A stretch of DNA of 58,422 bases from Hyphomonadaceae bacterium (lineage in GTDB: Bacteria; Pseudomonadota; Alphaproteobacteria; Caulobacterales; Aquidulcibacteraceae): contig JAKFWO010000043.1 in the NCBI GenBank assembly GCA_021731815.1, positions 1 to 58,422 of the forward strand, in the 5' to 3' direction. Position 1 is the first letter of the stretch. Each line of letters starts with the position of its first letter. This document shows, one piece after another, positions 45,853 through 54,498 of this stretch. Position numbers and translations under genes: made by a program. The notes beneath the pieces were generated by a model. It was not told the DNA's origin. It searched no databases and worked only from the letters and a program-made list of their open reading frames with translations.

Positions 45853-46310
45853 CCCGCCCCTCCCATGCCGGACCGGTTCGCGGCTCCGAGCAGGTGCTTG
45901 TCCCGATTGGCGCGGGCGAGAATGTCGGGCCGGCGCTCGGCATAGGCCCCGGGGGCCCAGATCTGGAAGCGTTCGATCATGCCCACAAACAGGGCCTTGT
46001 CCCCGAGCCCGGCATGGGCCCGCAATTCCTCAGGCAGCCCTACCCGCCCGGTCTGGTCAAACGCCAGAAAGGACGCGCCGCCGAAAATTGCCGCCGACAA
46101 TGCCTCCCGGGTCGGATCGAAAGGCGGCAAAAGCGCGAGGCTCTCGGCGTAATGGCGCATCAGCGCATCGCCGCCGGCTTCGAGAAACGGCCCCTCGAAA
46201 GAGGGCCAGCAATAGATCCCCTCCGCCCCCTTCAGCGCCGCGCGAAATCCCGCAGGGACGGATACCCGTCCCTTGAGATCGATCGCATTGGCGATGGTCG
46301 AGACGAACAC
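45849..46310 (-). CDS. mraZ: Transcriptional regulator MraZ
   Basis: A 153-residue AbrB-fold regulator with the two tandem half-domains of MraZ: FVSTIANAIDLKGRVSVPAGFRAAL, and later FLAFDQTGRVGLPEELRAHAGL with VGMIERFQIWAP. The start is a GTG at 46310 with GGAG 5 nt upstream. MraZ is known to repress its own cluster by binding repeated TGGG-containing sites. Three such sites lie 150-175 bp upstream. It heads the dcw operon. Confidence 0.95.
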   Translation of the reverse strand: MFVSTIANAIDLKGRVSVPAGFRAALKGAEGIYCWPSFEGPFLEAGGDALMRHYAESLALLPPFDPTREALSAAIFGGASFLAFDQTGRVGLPEELRAHAGLGDKALFVGMIERFQIWAPGAYAERRPDILARANRDKHLLGAANRSGMGGAG

Positions 46311-46576
46311 GCGAACTCCGGTGGTGTGACTTCAAAAGGCGGGATCAGGCCGAGGCGGAACGCATGTTCAAACCGCGAAAGCTTCGATTACCGCGCCCCG
46401 AAATCTCTTGAACAAATACAGAACATGGACGGGAATGACAGATTTAGCATAAGCCGTCATGGGATAACATGGGATTATATGGGATACAATGGTTTTTATT
46501 CCATTAGCGATGGGATGACTTTGCTTGACTGCGCCCGGGGCTTGACCCGCCCGGGTCAGGCGGCGCAAAGGGCGCG
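46311..46576. other. Divergent intergenic region mraZ / TPP riboswitch
   Basis: Holds the dcw promoter to the left and the promoter of the thiamin-related unit to the right. The middle part (about 46400-46515) is AT-rich and carries the MraZ-like boxes. No gene is present. I cannot define -10 and -35 boxes with confidence. Confidence 0.6.
46460..46494. promoter_or_regulatory. MraZ-box-like direct repeats
   Basis: On the plus strand TGGGA occurs at 46460, 46470 and 46480, followed by a degenerate TGGTT at 46490. The period is exactly 10 bp, so the sites are TGGGN with 5-nt spacers, which is the arrangement reported for MraZ operators. A further TGGGA at 46511 is out of phase. The location upstream of mraZ supports autoregulation of the dcw cluster. 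Confidence 0.8.
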
Positions 46577-46667
46577 ATCACCTGGGGAGTCCCTTGCGGG
46601 GCTGAGAGGCCGATTTTCGGCGACCCATGAACTTGATCCGGATCATGCCGGCGAAGGGAGGGGATTG
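46577..46667 (+). promoter_or_regulatory. TPP riboswitch (THI element)
   Basis: The conserved core GGGGCTGAGAGG (46598-46609) is followed by CGACCC, TGAACTTGATCCGGATCATGC and CGGCGAAGGGAGG, which is the classic THI-box order. Stem pairing is visible: GTCCC with GGGGC around TTGC, GCCGA with TCGGC, and P1 of ATCACCT at 46577-46583 with AGGGGAT at 46659-46665 (one mismatch). The 3' strand of P1 contains the ribosome binding site of the next gene, only 2 nt from its ATG, so TPP binding should block translation directly. Confidence 0.97.
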
Positions 46668-48869
46668 ATGACCCGATACCGGGCCGCACGCTGTGGCGTG
46701 CCGTTTGCTTCACTGTCTTTCGCGGTGTGGGCCGTTCTGGGCTCGGCCTCCGCCTTTGCCCAGGCCGGGCCAGAACCGGCCCGCGAGACCGATACCGGGA
46801 TCGAAGTGCTCACCGTGCTCGGGCACCGCCAGGAAGTGGCCAATATTCCGGCCTCGGTCGTGGTCCTGGATCCGCGACGGATCGAGGACCGGCGGGTCCA
46901 GACAATCGATGATCTCGCCCCGCTCGTTCCCGGCCTGTTTGTGATCAATGATCAGGATCCGGGGACCAATATCGTCAATCTTCGGGGGGTAACGACAGAC
47001 CGGCTCCAGCAGCCGGCCGTGGCCTATGTGCTGAATGGCGTTCCGCTCGGCGATACGGAGTTTTTCACCGCACCTTTGTTCGATCTCGAACGGGTCGAAG
47101 TGGCGCGCGGGCCCCAGGGGGCGGCCTTCGGAAAGAATGCCGCGGGCGGGGTGTTGTCATTCCGTACGCGGGACCCGTCTTTCAGCGCGCCGGACGGTTT
47201 TTTGCGCCTTGCACTCGGAAATGGCGGCTTTTTCGAGGCCGAGGCCGCGGCGGGCGGCCAGATCGGTGCCGGCTTCGGCCTGCGCGTGGCGGGATTGTTC
47301 CGCTCGGCCAATGGGTTCATCTTCAACGAATTTCTGGAACGAAAGACGGATTTTTTCGACAATGGCGCGCTGCGGGTTACGCTCACCCGGGACCTCGGTG
47401 CCTGGCGGCTGGCCGCGCGCGCGCAATGGCTGGACGAACAGGGGGGCGCGGCCTTCATTTCCTCGGGCGATGTAACCGGTGATTTCGGCGGCCGGCTGGC
47501 GGGGGCCGCGCTCACCAATCCGATCGGGGATTTTCCAGGTCACGCCGATCGCCGCTGGGGCCATTACGCGCTGGAAGCAACGCGCGAAAGCGAGAAATTC
47601 ACGGTTTCGCTCCATTATGCCCATGACGATTATTCCAAGAATTTCGAGGAAGAACTGGATTTCCGCAATGGCCCGGTGAGCCTGTTCGGGCTGCCTTTGT
47701 TTCCCGACGGAATCCAGCCGATCCGCCAGCCGGTCAATCTCGATGTCGAAACCTTTGAAGCGCGCATCGCAAGCCCCGGAAACGGCACGCGTCTTGACTG
47801 GCGCGCGGGCCTGTTCGTGCAGGATGTCGCGCGCATCCGGATTGATGATTTCGGACCGCTGCAATTTGGGTCCCCTGCCCCGCGCTTTGATGTCCATTCG
47901 ACGCAATTTGGCATCTTTGGCGGTTTCGATCTGGCCATCCTCACCGATCGCAGCCTCGTTTTCGCGGCCGATCTGCGTTATGACCGCGACGCGCGCAGCC
48001 AGACCATCAACTCCACCGCCGATGGGGGGCTGATCGATGACCGCCAGGACATATTTGAGCGGGCGCAGCCGAAATTGTCCCTGGCCTGGCGGCCTTTGGG
48101 TGCCGCCGCCGACCGTCCGGTAATCTATGCCACCTGGGGCGAGGCCTTCCGCACCGGCGGGTTCAATCCCCTGCCCGATGCCGATGACATTTTCGCGGCC
48201 TCCTTCGCACCGGAAATCGCCCGCTCGCTGGAGCTCGGCGGACGGGCCCGTTTCCGGGGCTTCCGGCTGGATGGCGCGCTTTATGCCACCAATGTCACCA
48301 ATTATCAGAATTTTACCTTTCTCGACGGGCGATCCATCACCTTGTCGGTCGATCGCGTTCGCATTCGTGGCCTCGAAATCTCTGCGCTGAGCCCGAAATC
48401 GAGAGGGTTCCGCTTCGAGGCCGCCTTTGCCCTGGTCAACGCCCGGATCGCGGAATTCGTCAGTCCCGATCCGTTGATTCCGGGTGCCACCCGGAATTCC
48501 TCGGGCGCGCGGGTTCCCAATGTCCCCGAATTCACCGGCACCTTTGGCGCGATCTGGCAGAAAAACCTGGGAGCGGGAGAACTCACCTTGCGCGCCGACG
48601 CCAATCTGATTGGTCGGGTGGTATTCGAACTCGACAATGTCCTCCATACGCCCACCCGCGCCACGCTCGATCTGCGCGGCGAATATGGCCGGGGCAAAGT
48701 CTCACTTGCGTTGTGGAGCAAGAATGCCACCGATTCCCGCAGCGCCATTTCAGCCTTTGGTCAGGGCCAATTGCCCTTGCTTCAGGGGCTTGGACCCAAT
48801 GGTCCCTTTGACAGTTTTACCCTGTCGCGCGGCCGGACCTTCGGCGCGGAATTGATCGCACGTTATTGA
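46668..48869 (+). CDS. TonB-dependent outer membrane receptor under TPP control
   Basis: A 733-residue receptor. Signal peptide to about residue 32 (SASAFAQA), a TonB-box-like segment around EVLTVLG, the plug domain (NIPASVVVLDPRRIEDRRV, IDDLAPLVPGLFV, IVNLRGV, LERVEVARGPQGAAFGKNAAGGVLSF) and a 22-strand barrel that ends in Tyr (ELIARY), as expected for BAM-dependent insertion. The TPP riboswitch upstream and tenA downstream point to uptake of thiamin, its phosphates or the pyrimidine moiety. This substrate is inferred. No inner membrane transporter is adjacent. Confidence 0.93.
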   Translation: MTRYRAARCGVPFASLSFAVWAVLGSASAFAQAGPEPARETDTGIEVLTVLGHRQEVANIPASVVVLDPRRIEDRRVQTIDDLAPLVPGLFVINDQDPGTNIVNLRGVTTDRLQQPAVAYVLNGVPLGDTEFFTAPLFDLERVEVARGPQGAAFGKNAAGGVLSFRTRDPSFSAPDGFLRLALGNGGFFEAEAAAGGQIGAGFGLRVAGLFRSANGFIFNEFLERKTDFFDNGALRVTLTRDLGAWRLAARAQWLDEQGGAAFISSGDVTGDFGGRLAGAALTNPIGDFPGHADRRWGHYALEATRESEKFTVSLHYAHDDYSKNFEEELDFRNGPVSLFGLPLFPDGIQPIRQPVNLDVETFEARIASPGNGTRLDWRAGLFVQDVARIRIDDFGPLQFGSPAPRFDVHSTQFGIFGGFDLAILTDRSLVFAADLRYDRDARSQTINSTADGGLIDDRQDIFERAQPKLSLAWRPLGAAADRPVIYATWGEAFRTGGFNPLPDADDIFAASFAPEIARSLELGGRARFRGFRLDGALYATNVTNYQNFTFLDGRSITLSVDRVRIRGLEISALSPKSRGFRFEAAFALVNARIAEFVSPDPLIPGATRNSSGARVPNVPEFTGTFGAIWQKNLGAGELTLRADANLIGRVVFELDNVLHTPTRATLDLRGEYGRGKVSLALWSKNATDSRSAISAFGQGQLPLLQGLGPNGPFDSFTLSRGRTFGAELIARY

Positions 48870-48889
48870 TCTGAAAAAATGAGGCTGAA

Positions 48890-49555
48890 ATGAGCTTTTG
48901 CAACCGGATCTGGACTGAAGCGGCTCCCTTGCTCGACGCAATCCACGCCCATCCCTTCAACCGGGAACTCGCGGAAGGCAGTCTCGACCGCGCTGCATTC
49001 CGGCATTATATGATTCAGGATTCGCTTTATCTTCAGGGCTTTGCGCGCGCGCTCAGTCTCGGAGCCGCCAAGGCACCCGGGGCGGCGGAGATCGAGGATT
49101 TCGCCCGCGCGGCCCAGGTGGCAATCGTGGTCGAGCGCGCATTGCACGCCGATTATCTCGGCCAGTTCGGGATCGATCCCGCCGAAGCGGCGGCTTCCGA
49201 TCACAGCCCGGCCTGTCAGGCCTATGTGGATTTCCTGCTAACACGGGCAGCCTTGGGGAGCTTTGGCGAATTGGCAGCGGCCATTCTGCCCTGCTTCTGG
49301 GTCTATCATGAGGTCGGGGCGCTGATCGCCACCCGATCCCGGCCGGATAATTTTTATCAGGCCTGGATCAATACCTATACCGATCCGGAATTTGCGGCGG
49401 CCGTCGCGCGGATGCAGGCCCATGTCGACAAGGCCGCCACCGGGGCCGGTGACGACGAACGCGCCCGCATGGGCAAGGCATTTCTGCGCTCGACCCAATA
49501 TGAATTTATGTTCTGGGACAGCGCGTGGCGGCAGGTCACCTGGCCGGTGGGATAG
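48890..49555 (+). CDS. tenA: Aminopyrimidine aminohydrolase TenA (thiaminase II)
   Basis: Salvages the HMP pyrimidine from degraded thiamin (aminomethyl to hydroxymethyl pyrimidine). The 221-residue all-helical protein keeps the catalytic Cys135 (ILPCFWVYHEVG) and Asp44 (YMIQDSLYLQGFARAL), as well as YQAWINTYTDPEF and the C-terminal STQYEFMFWDSAW. GAGG stands upstream of the ATG. It begins 20 bp after the receptor stop, so it should share the TPP-controlled transcript. Confidence 0.96.
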   Translation: MSFCNRIWTEAAPLLDAIHAHPFNRELAEGSLDRAAFRHYMIQDSLYLQGFARALSLGAAKAPGAAEIEDFARAAQVAIVVERALHADYLGQFGIDPAEAAASDHSPACQAYVDFLLTRAALGSFGELAAAILPCFWVYHEVGALIATRSRPDNFYQAWINTYTDPEFAAAVARMQAHVDKAATGAGDDERARMGKAFLRSTQYEFMFWDSAWRQVTWPVG

Positions 49556-49583
49556 CCCGGAACCGCCTTGCGGGCATGCCGTT

Positions 49584-51971
49584 TCAGGCGGCCTCCACAA
49601 AGTTCGCCAGCACCTTCTTTTCGCCGGCCTTGTCGAAGGCGATTGTGAGCTTGTCGCCCTCGATCTCGCGCACCCGGCCATAGCCGAATTTGATGTGGAA
49701 CACCCGCGCTCCGATTTTTATTCCACCAGGGCCGGTGGATTTAGGGCCGGTGGATTTACCCGATGGTGCCTCCACCCGCCCGGCCCGGCCTTCGAGAATG
49801 GGCGGCCTTCCGCCGAAGGTATGGCCATTGGTGGTCCGGCCGCCGGAAGGCGCAAAATCCTGCCCGCGATTTTCGGTGAGGCGCCGCCAGCCGGGACTGT
49901 CATAGCCGCCGGTCACCGCCGGTTCGGCAATTGTGGCGGGGCCGCGCTGTCCGAAAAAGCCGGTCTCGGAGACGGCCTCGACATGCGCTTCCGGGATCTC
50001 GTCAATGAAGCGGGATGGCAGCACATTCTGCCAGCGCCCATAGATCTGTCGATTGGCGGAAAACAGGATCACTGCCCGCTCCCGCGCGCGCGTCAGGCCG
50101 ACATAGGCAAGGCGGCGTTCTTCCTCAAGCCCCTTGATCCCGTTTTCATCGACCGAGCGTTGCGAGGGGAAGACCTGCTCCTCCCAGCCCGGCAGGAAGA
50201 CCAGCGGAAATTCCAGCCCCTTGGCCGCATGGAGCGTCATGATCTCCACCTCGTCATCGGCACCCGGACGATCGAGATCCATCACCAATTGCACATGCTC
50301 GAGATAGCCCGAAAGGCTATCGAAGCTGCGCATGGCCTCGACCAGTTCCTTGAGATTGTCGAGCCGGGACTGGCTTTGGGGTGTCTTCTCGGCCTGAAGC
50401 ATTTCGACATAGCCGCTCTCTTCGAGCACAATTTCCGCGAGCTCCGGAAGCGGGAGGCTGGTGGCCTGTTTCCGCCAGCGCGAGAGATCGGTCAGGAACC
50501 GGTTGAGCCCGGTGCGCGCGACGCCGCGGACTTCATCGGCCCCGCCATGGAAATCAGCCGCCTGGCACAGCGACACCCCGCGCGCACGGGCAAATATCTG
50601 AAGCTTTTGCAGCGAGCTTTCGCCCACCCCGCGCCGCGGATTGTTCACCACCCGTTCGAATGCCAGATCATCGTCGGGCTGGTGGACGAGGCGCAGCCAG
50701 GCATGGGCATCGCGGATCTCGGCGCGCTCGAAGAAGCGCGGCCCACCGATCACCCGATAAGGCAGGCCGAGCTGGATGAAGCGCTCTTCAAAGGCCCGCA
50801 TCTGCCATGAGGCGCGCACAAGGATGGCGCATTCGGAATATTTCCGGCCATTGCGTCGCCAGTCCTCGATCAGTTCGGAAACCTGGCGTGCCTCGGTCTC
50901 CCCGTCCCATACCCCGCGGACCTCGACCTTTTCGCCGCCTTCGGCTTCCGTCCACAGGGTCTTGCCCAGCCGCCCGGAATTGGCCGCGATGAGGCCGGAA
51001 GCCGCCCCCAGAATATGGGCGGTCGAGCGGTAATTGCGCTCGAGGCGGACCACTTTCGCACCGGGGAAGTCGCGCTCGAAACGCAGGATATTATCGACCT
51101 CGGCCCCCCGCCAGCCATAAATGGACTGGTCATCATCGCCCACCACACAGAGATTCTTGGTTCCCTGGGCAAGAAGCCGCAGCCAGAGATATTGGGCGGT
51201 GTTGGTATCCTGATATTCGTCGACCATCAGGAAGCGAAACCGGCCGCGCCAATCCTCCAGGATATCGGGATGCTGCTGAAAAATCGTGATATTATGGAGC
51301 AACAAATCGCCGAAATCGCAGCAATTCAGGGTTTTAAGCCGGTCCTGATAGGTCTGGTAGAGCTCGGCCGCGCGCCCGTCGGCAAAGCTTTTGGCCATAT
51401 GCGCATCCACGCGCCGGGGTGACAGCGCGCGGTTTTTCCAGGAATCGACGATTCCGGCAAACAGCCGTGCCGGCCAGCGCTTCTCGTCCACCCGGGCGGC
51501 TTCCAGCACCTGCTTGATCAGCCGGATCTGGTCATCCGTGTCGAGGATGGTGAAGCTCGAGCGCAGTCCGACCAATTCACAATGGCGGCGCAGGATCTGG
51601 TTGGCGATGGAATGAAAGGTTCCGAACCACTGGAGCCCTTCCGAGGCCGGCCCAAGCATGTGGGCGACGCGTTCCTTCATCTCGCGCGCGGCCTTGTTGG
51701 TAAAGGTCACGGCGAGAATCTGCCAGGGTTTTGCCCGTCCGGTGGCCAGAAGGTGAACCAGCCGCGTGGTCAGCACCCGGGTTTTCCCCGAGCCTGCACC
51801 CGCGAGGACCAGAACGGGCCCGTCCAGGGCTTCCACGGCCTCTTTCTGCTCGGGATTGAGTCCGGCGAGATAAGGCGCGGAAATGGCCACTCGTGGTGCT
51901 GCGCGCTGGGACACCGGAATTCCGGCGGAAGGGGCGGCAGATGTGGCAGGTGAGGTTGGGGAGACAGTCAT
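49584..51971 (-). CDS. uvrD: ATP-dependent DNA helicase UvrD/PcrA
   Basis: Superfamily 1A 3'-5' helicase for nucleotide excision and mismatch repair. Motifs in order: the Q-like LNPEQKEAVEALDGPVLVLAGAGSGKT (motif I), MVDEYQDTNTAQYLWLRLLA (II), VVGDDDQSIYGWRGA (III), ERNYRST (IV), TLHAAKGLEFPLVFLPGWEE (V) and YVGLTRARERAVILFS (VI). 795 residues including a flexible linker near the C terminus that holds GKSTGPKSTGPGG, made by a 15-bp duplication, and a Tudor-like end (GARVFHIKFGYGRVREIEGDKL). Confidence 0.96.
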   Translation of the reverse strand: MTVSPTSPATSAAPSAGIPVSQRAAPRVAISAPYLAGLNPEQKEAVEALDGPVLVLAGAGSGKTRVLTTRLVHLLATGRAKPWQILAVTFTNKAAREMKERVAHMLGPASEGLQWFGTFHSIANQILRRHCELVGLRSSFTILDTDDQIRLIKQVLEAARVDEKRWPARLFAGIVDSWKNRALSPRRVDAHMAKSFADGRAAELYQTYQDRLKTLNCCDFGDLLLHNITIFQQHPDILEDWRGRFRFLMVDEYQDTNTAQYLWLRLLAQGTKNLCVVGDDDQSIYGWRGAEVDNILRFERDFPGAKVVRLERNYRSTAHILGAASGLIAANSGRLGKTLWTEAEGGEKVEVRGVWDGETEARQVSELIEDWRRNGRKYSECAILVRASWQMRAFEERFIQLGLPYRVIGGPRFFERAEIRDAHAWLRLVHQPDDDLAFERVVNNPRRGVGESSLQKLQIFARARGVSLCQAADFHGGADEVRGVARTGLNRFLTDLSRWRKQATSLPLPELAEIVLEESGYVEMLQAEKTPQSQSRLDNLKELVEAMRSFDSLSGYLEHVQLVMDLDRPGADDEVEIMTLHAAKGLEFPLVFLPGWEEQVFPSQRSVDENGIKGLEEERRLAYVGLTRARERAVILFSANRQIYGRWQNVLPSRFIDEIPEAHVEAVSETGFFGQRGPATIAEPAVTGGYDSPGWRRLTENRGQDFAPSGGRTTNGHTFGGRPPILEGRAGRVEAPSGKSTGPKSTGPGGIKIGARVFHIKFGYGRVREIEGDKLTIAFDKAGEKKVLANFVEAA
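49728..49757. repeat. 15-bp tandem duplication inside uvrD
   Basis: AGGGCCGGTGGATTT occurs twice in succession. On the coding strand it encodes the doubled KSTGP in the linker before the C-terminal Tudor-like domain, in frame. Confidence 0.9.
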
Positions 51972-52151
51972 CCTTGAAGCCTAAATGATTCTGCGCATAT
52001 CTGTTAACGACAGATTACCGCACTTCATCGCGCGCTTGTGGAAAAATGCGAAGCCATCTAGCGATGGAAACGCCCTGAAATTTCGGTATCCATGACCCGA
52101 TAGCGCCTCCGTCGGGCCTGCGGGGGATGCGCCACCTTGTAACGAACGGAA

Positions 52152-52868
52152 TTGAACTTGGATATTTCGACCTGGTTTCTGCTCGCTGATACCACGCAAA
52201 TCGTCACGGCGGTCGCGGCCCCTGCCGCAGACGGAGGACACGGATCCGGAGGATTAACCGGAGGAGCCGCCCTTGCGTTGTTTCAGGTCATATTGATTGA
52301 CCTCGTTTTGGCTGGCGATAATGCAGTCGCTGTCGGCCTCGCGGCTGCCGGCCTTGCCGCCGGGATGCGGGCGAAGGTGATTTTCTGGGGCGTGGCTGCG
52401 GCAGTGGTAATGCGTATCGCATTTGCCCTGGTTGCCACCCGGCTTCTGGCGGTGCCTGGCCTGCTGCTGGCCGGCGGTCTGTTGCTGATCTGGGTTGCAT
52501 GGAAATTGTGGCGGGAATTGTCAATCGCCGCAAATGAATCCCAGTCAATGGTGCCCGGTGACCACCCGATCAGCGAAACCGCGCCCAAGACCTGGGGCGC
52601 GGCCTTCCGGCAGATCCTGATTGCGGACCTGTCAATGTCGCTCGACAATGTGCTGGGGGTCGCGGCGGCCGCGCGCGAGCATCCGGTGATCATGGCATTC
52701 GGCCTCGTTCTGTCGGTCGCGCTGATGGGCTGGGGTGCCACCTGGATCGCCAATGCGCTGCACAAGCATCGCTGGATCGGCTGGGCCGGCCTTGTGGTGA
52801 TCATCATCGTCGCGCTGAAAATGACCTGGGAGGGGGCTGAACAGCTTCTTCACCTCATTCCCGGCTAG
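52152..52868 (+). CDS. TerC family integral membrane protein (YjbE type)
   Basis: A 238-residue protein with about seven helices. The two internally similar halves carry FQVILIDLVLAGDNAVAVGLAAAG and IADLSMSLDNVLGVAAAAREH, the Asp-Asn pairs of the TerC family, some of whose members export manganese or supply metal to secreted enzymes. The start is uncertain: TTG at 52152 fits the frame, TTG at 52158 has better spacing from GGA. I looked for a yybP-ykoY manganese riboswitch upstream and could not establish one. The two-hairpin repeat copy B follows the stop. Confidence 0.88.
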   Translation: MNLDISTWFLLADTTQIVTAVAAPAADGGHGSGGLTGGAALALFQVILIDLVLAGDNAVAVGLAAAGLAAGMRAKVIFWGVAAAVVMRIAFALVATRLLAVPGLLLAGGLLLIWVAWKLWRELSIAANESQSMVPGDHPISETAPKTWGAAFRQILIADLSMSLDNVLGVAAAAREHPVIMAFGLVLSVALMGWGATWIANALHKHRWIGWAGLVVIIIVALKMTWEGAEQLLHLIPG

Positions 52869-52870
52869 AT

Positions 52871-52981
52871 GTGAGCGCGTTCAGAAAAAGTGGAATCCGG
52901 TTCTCGCCTGAACGCGCTCCAAATCATTGAATCCGGGCATTTTCAATTCAGACATTCGGCCCGGATTTCCTTGAAAATGCT
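52871..52981 (+). repeat. Two-hairpin dispersed repeat, copy B
   Basis: Inverted relative to copy A at 27171-27282. Hairpin 2 has perfect 12-bp arms GAGCGCGTTCAG (52873-52884) and CTGAACGCGCTC (52908-52919), and hairpin 1 has GCATTTTCAA (52937-52946) and TTGAAAATGC (52971-52980). Loops are 23 and 24 nt. It lies between the TerC-family gene and folA. Confidence 0.9.
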
Positions 52982-53034
52982 CCAGAGACCGGGCCATGCG
53001 CCAGTCGCACTCCTGCCGGGAACCGGATTCGGTC

Positions 53035-53565
53035 ATGCTGTCACTCATTCTCGCGCGCGGGCGCAATGGCGTGATCGGGGTCGGCGGCGGGCTTCCCTGG
53101 CGACTCGGGGCCGATCTCGCCTGGTTCAAGCGCGTGACCCTTGGCAAGCCGATGCTGATGGGACGACGAACCTGGGAGAGCCTGCCGCGCAAACCCTTGC
53201 CCGGGCGCCCCGCTGTGGTTTTGAGCCGGACAGAGACCGGCCCCTTGCCCGGAGCGCTCGTGTTTTCCGCCCTCGACAGGGCGCGCGCCGCCGCTGCCGC
53301 CATGGCCACCGCGCGCGGGGCTGACGAGATATTCGTGATCGGGGGCGCGGCGCTCTACCGGCAATGTCTCGACATCGCCGACCGGATCTATCTGACTGAA
53401 GTGGATGCAGAACCCGACGGCGATGTATTTGCGCCGGCCATCGGCCCGGAATGGGTCGGCATAGCGCCGGCAAGCTTCCATCCCGCCGATGATCGCAATT
53501 CGGCGGCCTTTACCACGCAGATTCTGGAACGTGTGGCACCGTCGTCTGGCACAGCAAATATTTGA
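53035..53565 (+). CDS. folA: Dihydrofolate reductase
   Basis: NADPH-dependent reduction of dihydrofolate. 176 residues with ARGRNGVIGVGGGLPWRL at the N terminus (Met20-loop region), the catalytic acidic residue in GADLAWFKRVTLGKPMLMGRRTWESLP, and FVIGGAALYRQCLDIADRIYLTEV. The start at 53035 matches the family. thyA is a frequent upstream neighbour but is absent here. It is preceded by the two-hairpin repeat. Confidence 0.95.
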   Translation: MLSLILARGRNGVIGVGGGLPWRLGADLAWFKRVTLGKPMLMGRRTWESLPRKPLPGRPAVVLSRTETGPLPGALVFSALDRARAAAAAMATARGADEIFVIGGAALYRQCLDIADRIYLTEVDAEPDGDVFAPAIGPEWVGIAPASFHPADDRNSAAFTTQILERVAPSSGTANI

Positions 53566-53728
53566 GAAATCACCGGACCCCAGCGACGCGCCCGCTTCGG
53601 TTCGGGCACTCAACGCCATTGACGCGGGCTGAGGCGCTCTATTGTGCGCGGCGGTGAAAGCAGTTTATCAGCATGGTGTGCCATGCGTTTTGGGCCCCTT
53701 TGGGGGCCACCGGGTGTTGGGAGCGAGA

Positions 53729-54349
53729 ATGCCGATCCGCCAGATGACAGATATCATCCGCTTCGAGGGTGAGGACGACGAGAAGGCCCAACCCGAAGCG
53801 GGCGAAGGCGTGCCAGCTGGCAAGGCTCTGTGGAAAGCGCGCACCATCCTGCTCACTGGCGAGATCAATGACAAGCAGGCATATCGGGTGTGCGGGCTTT
53901 TGCTGGCGCTCGCGGCCGAAAGCGATGACCCGATCACGCTGGTACTCTCGTCGCCCGGCGGGCATGTCGAATCCGGCGACATGATCCATGACATGATCGG
54001 CTTTGTGACACCGCGGGTGAAAATTCTGGGCACCGGTTGGGTGGCTTCGGCCGGCGCGCTGATTTTTTGCGGGGCGCCGCTCGCGGACCGCTTCTGCCTG
54101 CCCAATACACGGTTTCTCTTGCATGAACCGCGCGGCGGCGTAGGTGGTGCGGCCTCCGATGTGCAGATCCAGGCGCGCGAGATCCTGCGGATGCGCGAAA
54201 GGCTCAACCGCATTTTCGCCGCCGCCACCGGCCAGAGCTATGAGCGGATCAAGTCCGACACCGACCGCGATTACTGGATGCAGGCGCAAGAGGCGAAGGA
54301 ATATGGCCTGGTCGGTTCGGTCATCCGCACTGCAAGCGAGCTCAAATAG
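53729..54349 (+). CDS. ClpP-like serine protease, atypical paralogue
   Basis: A 206-residue ClpP-fold peptidase with an intact triad: Ser107 (GWVASAGALIF), His132 (LLHEPRGG) and Asp181 (SDTDRDYWM). The SPGGHVESGDMIHDMIGF and DVQIQAREILRMRERLNRI segments are ClpP-typical. The N-terminal part is unlike ClpP1: after MPIRQMTDIIRF comes an acidic Gly-rich stretch (EGEDDEKAQPEAGEG), and the usual axial-loop sequence is missing. It is probably a second ClpP with another partner or an independent activity. GGGAGCGA before the ATG at 53729 supports the start. Confidence 0.85.
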   Translation: MPIRQMTDIIRFEGEDDEKAQPEAGEGVPAGKALWKARTILLTGEINDKQAYRVCGLLLALAAESDDPITLVLSSPGGHVESGDMIHDMIGFVTPRVKILGTGWVASAGALIFCGAPLADRFCLPNTRFLLHEPRGGVGGAASDVQIQAREILRMRERLNRIFAAATGQSYERIKSDTDRDYWMQAQEAKEYGLVGSVIRTASELK

Positions 54350-54394
54350 GTCTCGGATCCCACCGACAATTGGCCGATCGGATCAGGAAGCCTT

Positions 54395-54460
54395 TAATAA
54401 ATGTTTTTAAAATCAATATGATTTAAAATATTTGTTCCGGAGGGGATTGTCACAATCCTC
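54395..54460. promoter_or_regulatory. AT-rich dyads at the clpP-like / arfB convergent junction
   Basis: An imperfect AT-rich inverted repeat (arms near 54399-54414 and 54420-54434, with TTTTAAAATC and GATTTAAAA) is followed by the small hairpin GGATTG, TCA, CAATCC. The block is strongly AT-rich for this chromosome. Its position between convergent genes suggests transcription termination, though a T-tract of the classical kind is not seen. Confidence 0.35.
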
Positions 54461-54498
54461 TCACCTGTCGGGTTTCGATCAGGCGCGCCTTTGACGAG

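Noticed and set aside
51972-52151. Possible yybP-ykoY manganese riboswitch upstream of the TerC-family gene
   Set aside because: TerC genes are classic hosts and a GGGCCTGCGG-like string is present, but the two conserved loops cannot be aligned with confidence.
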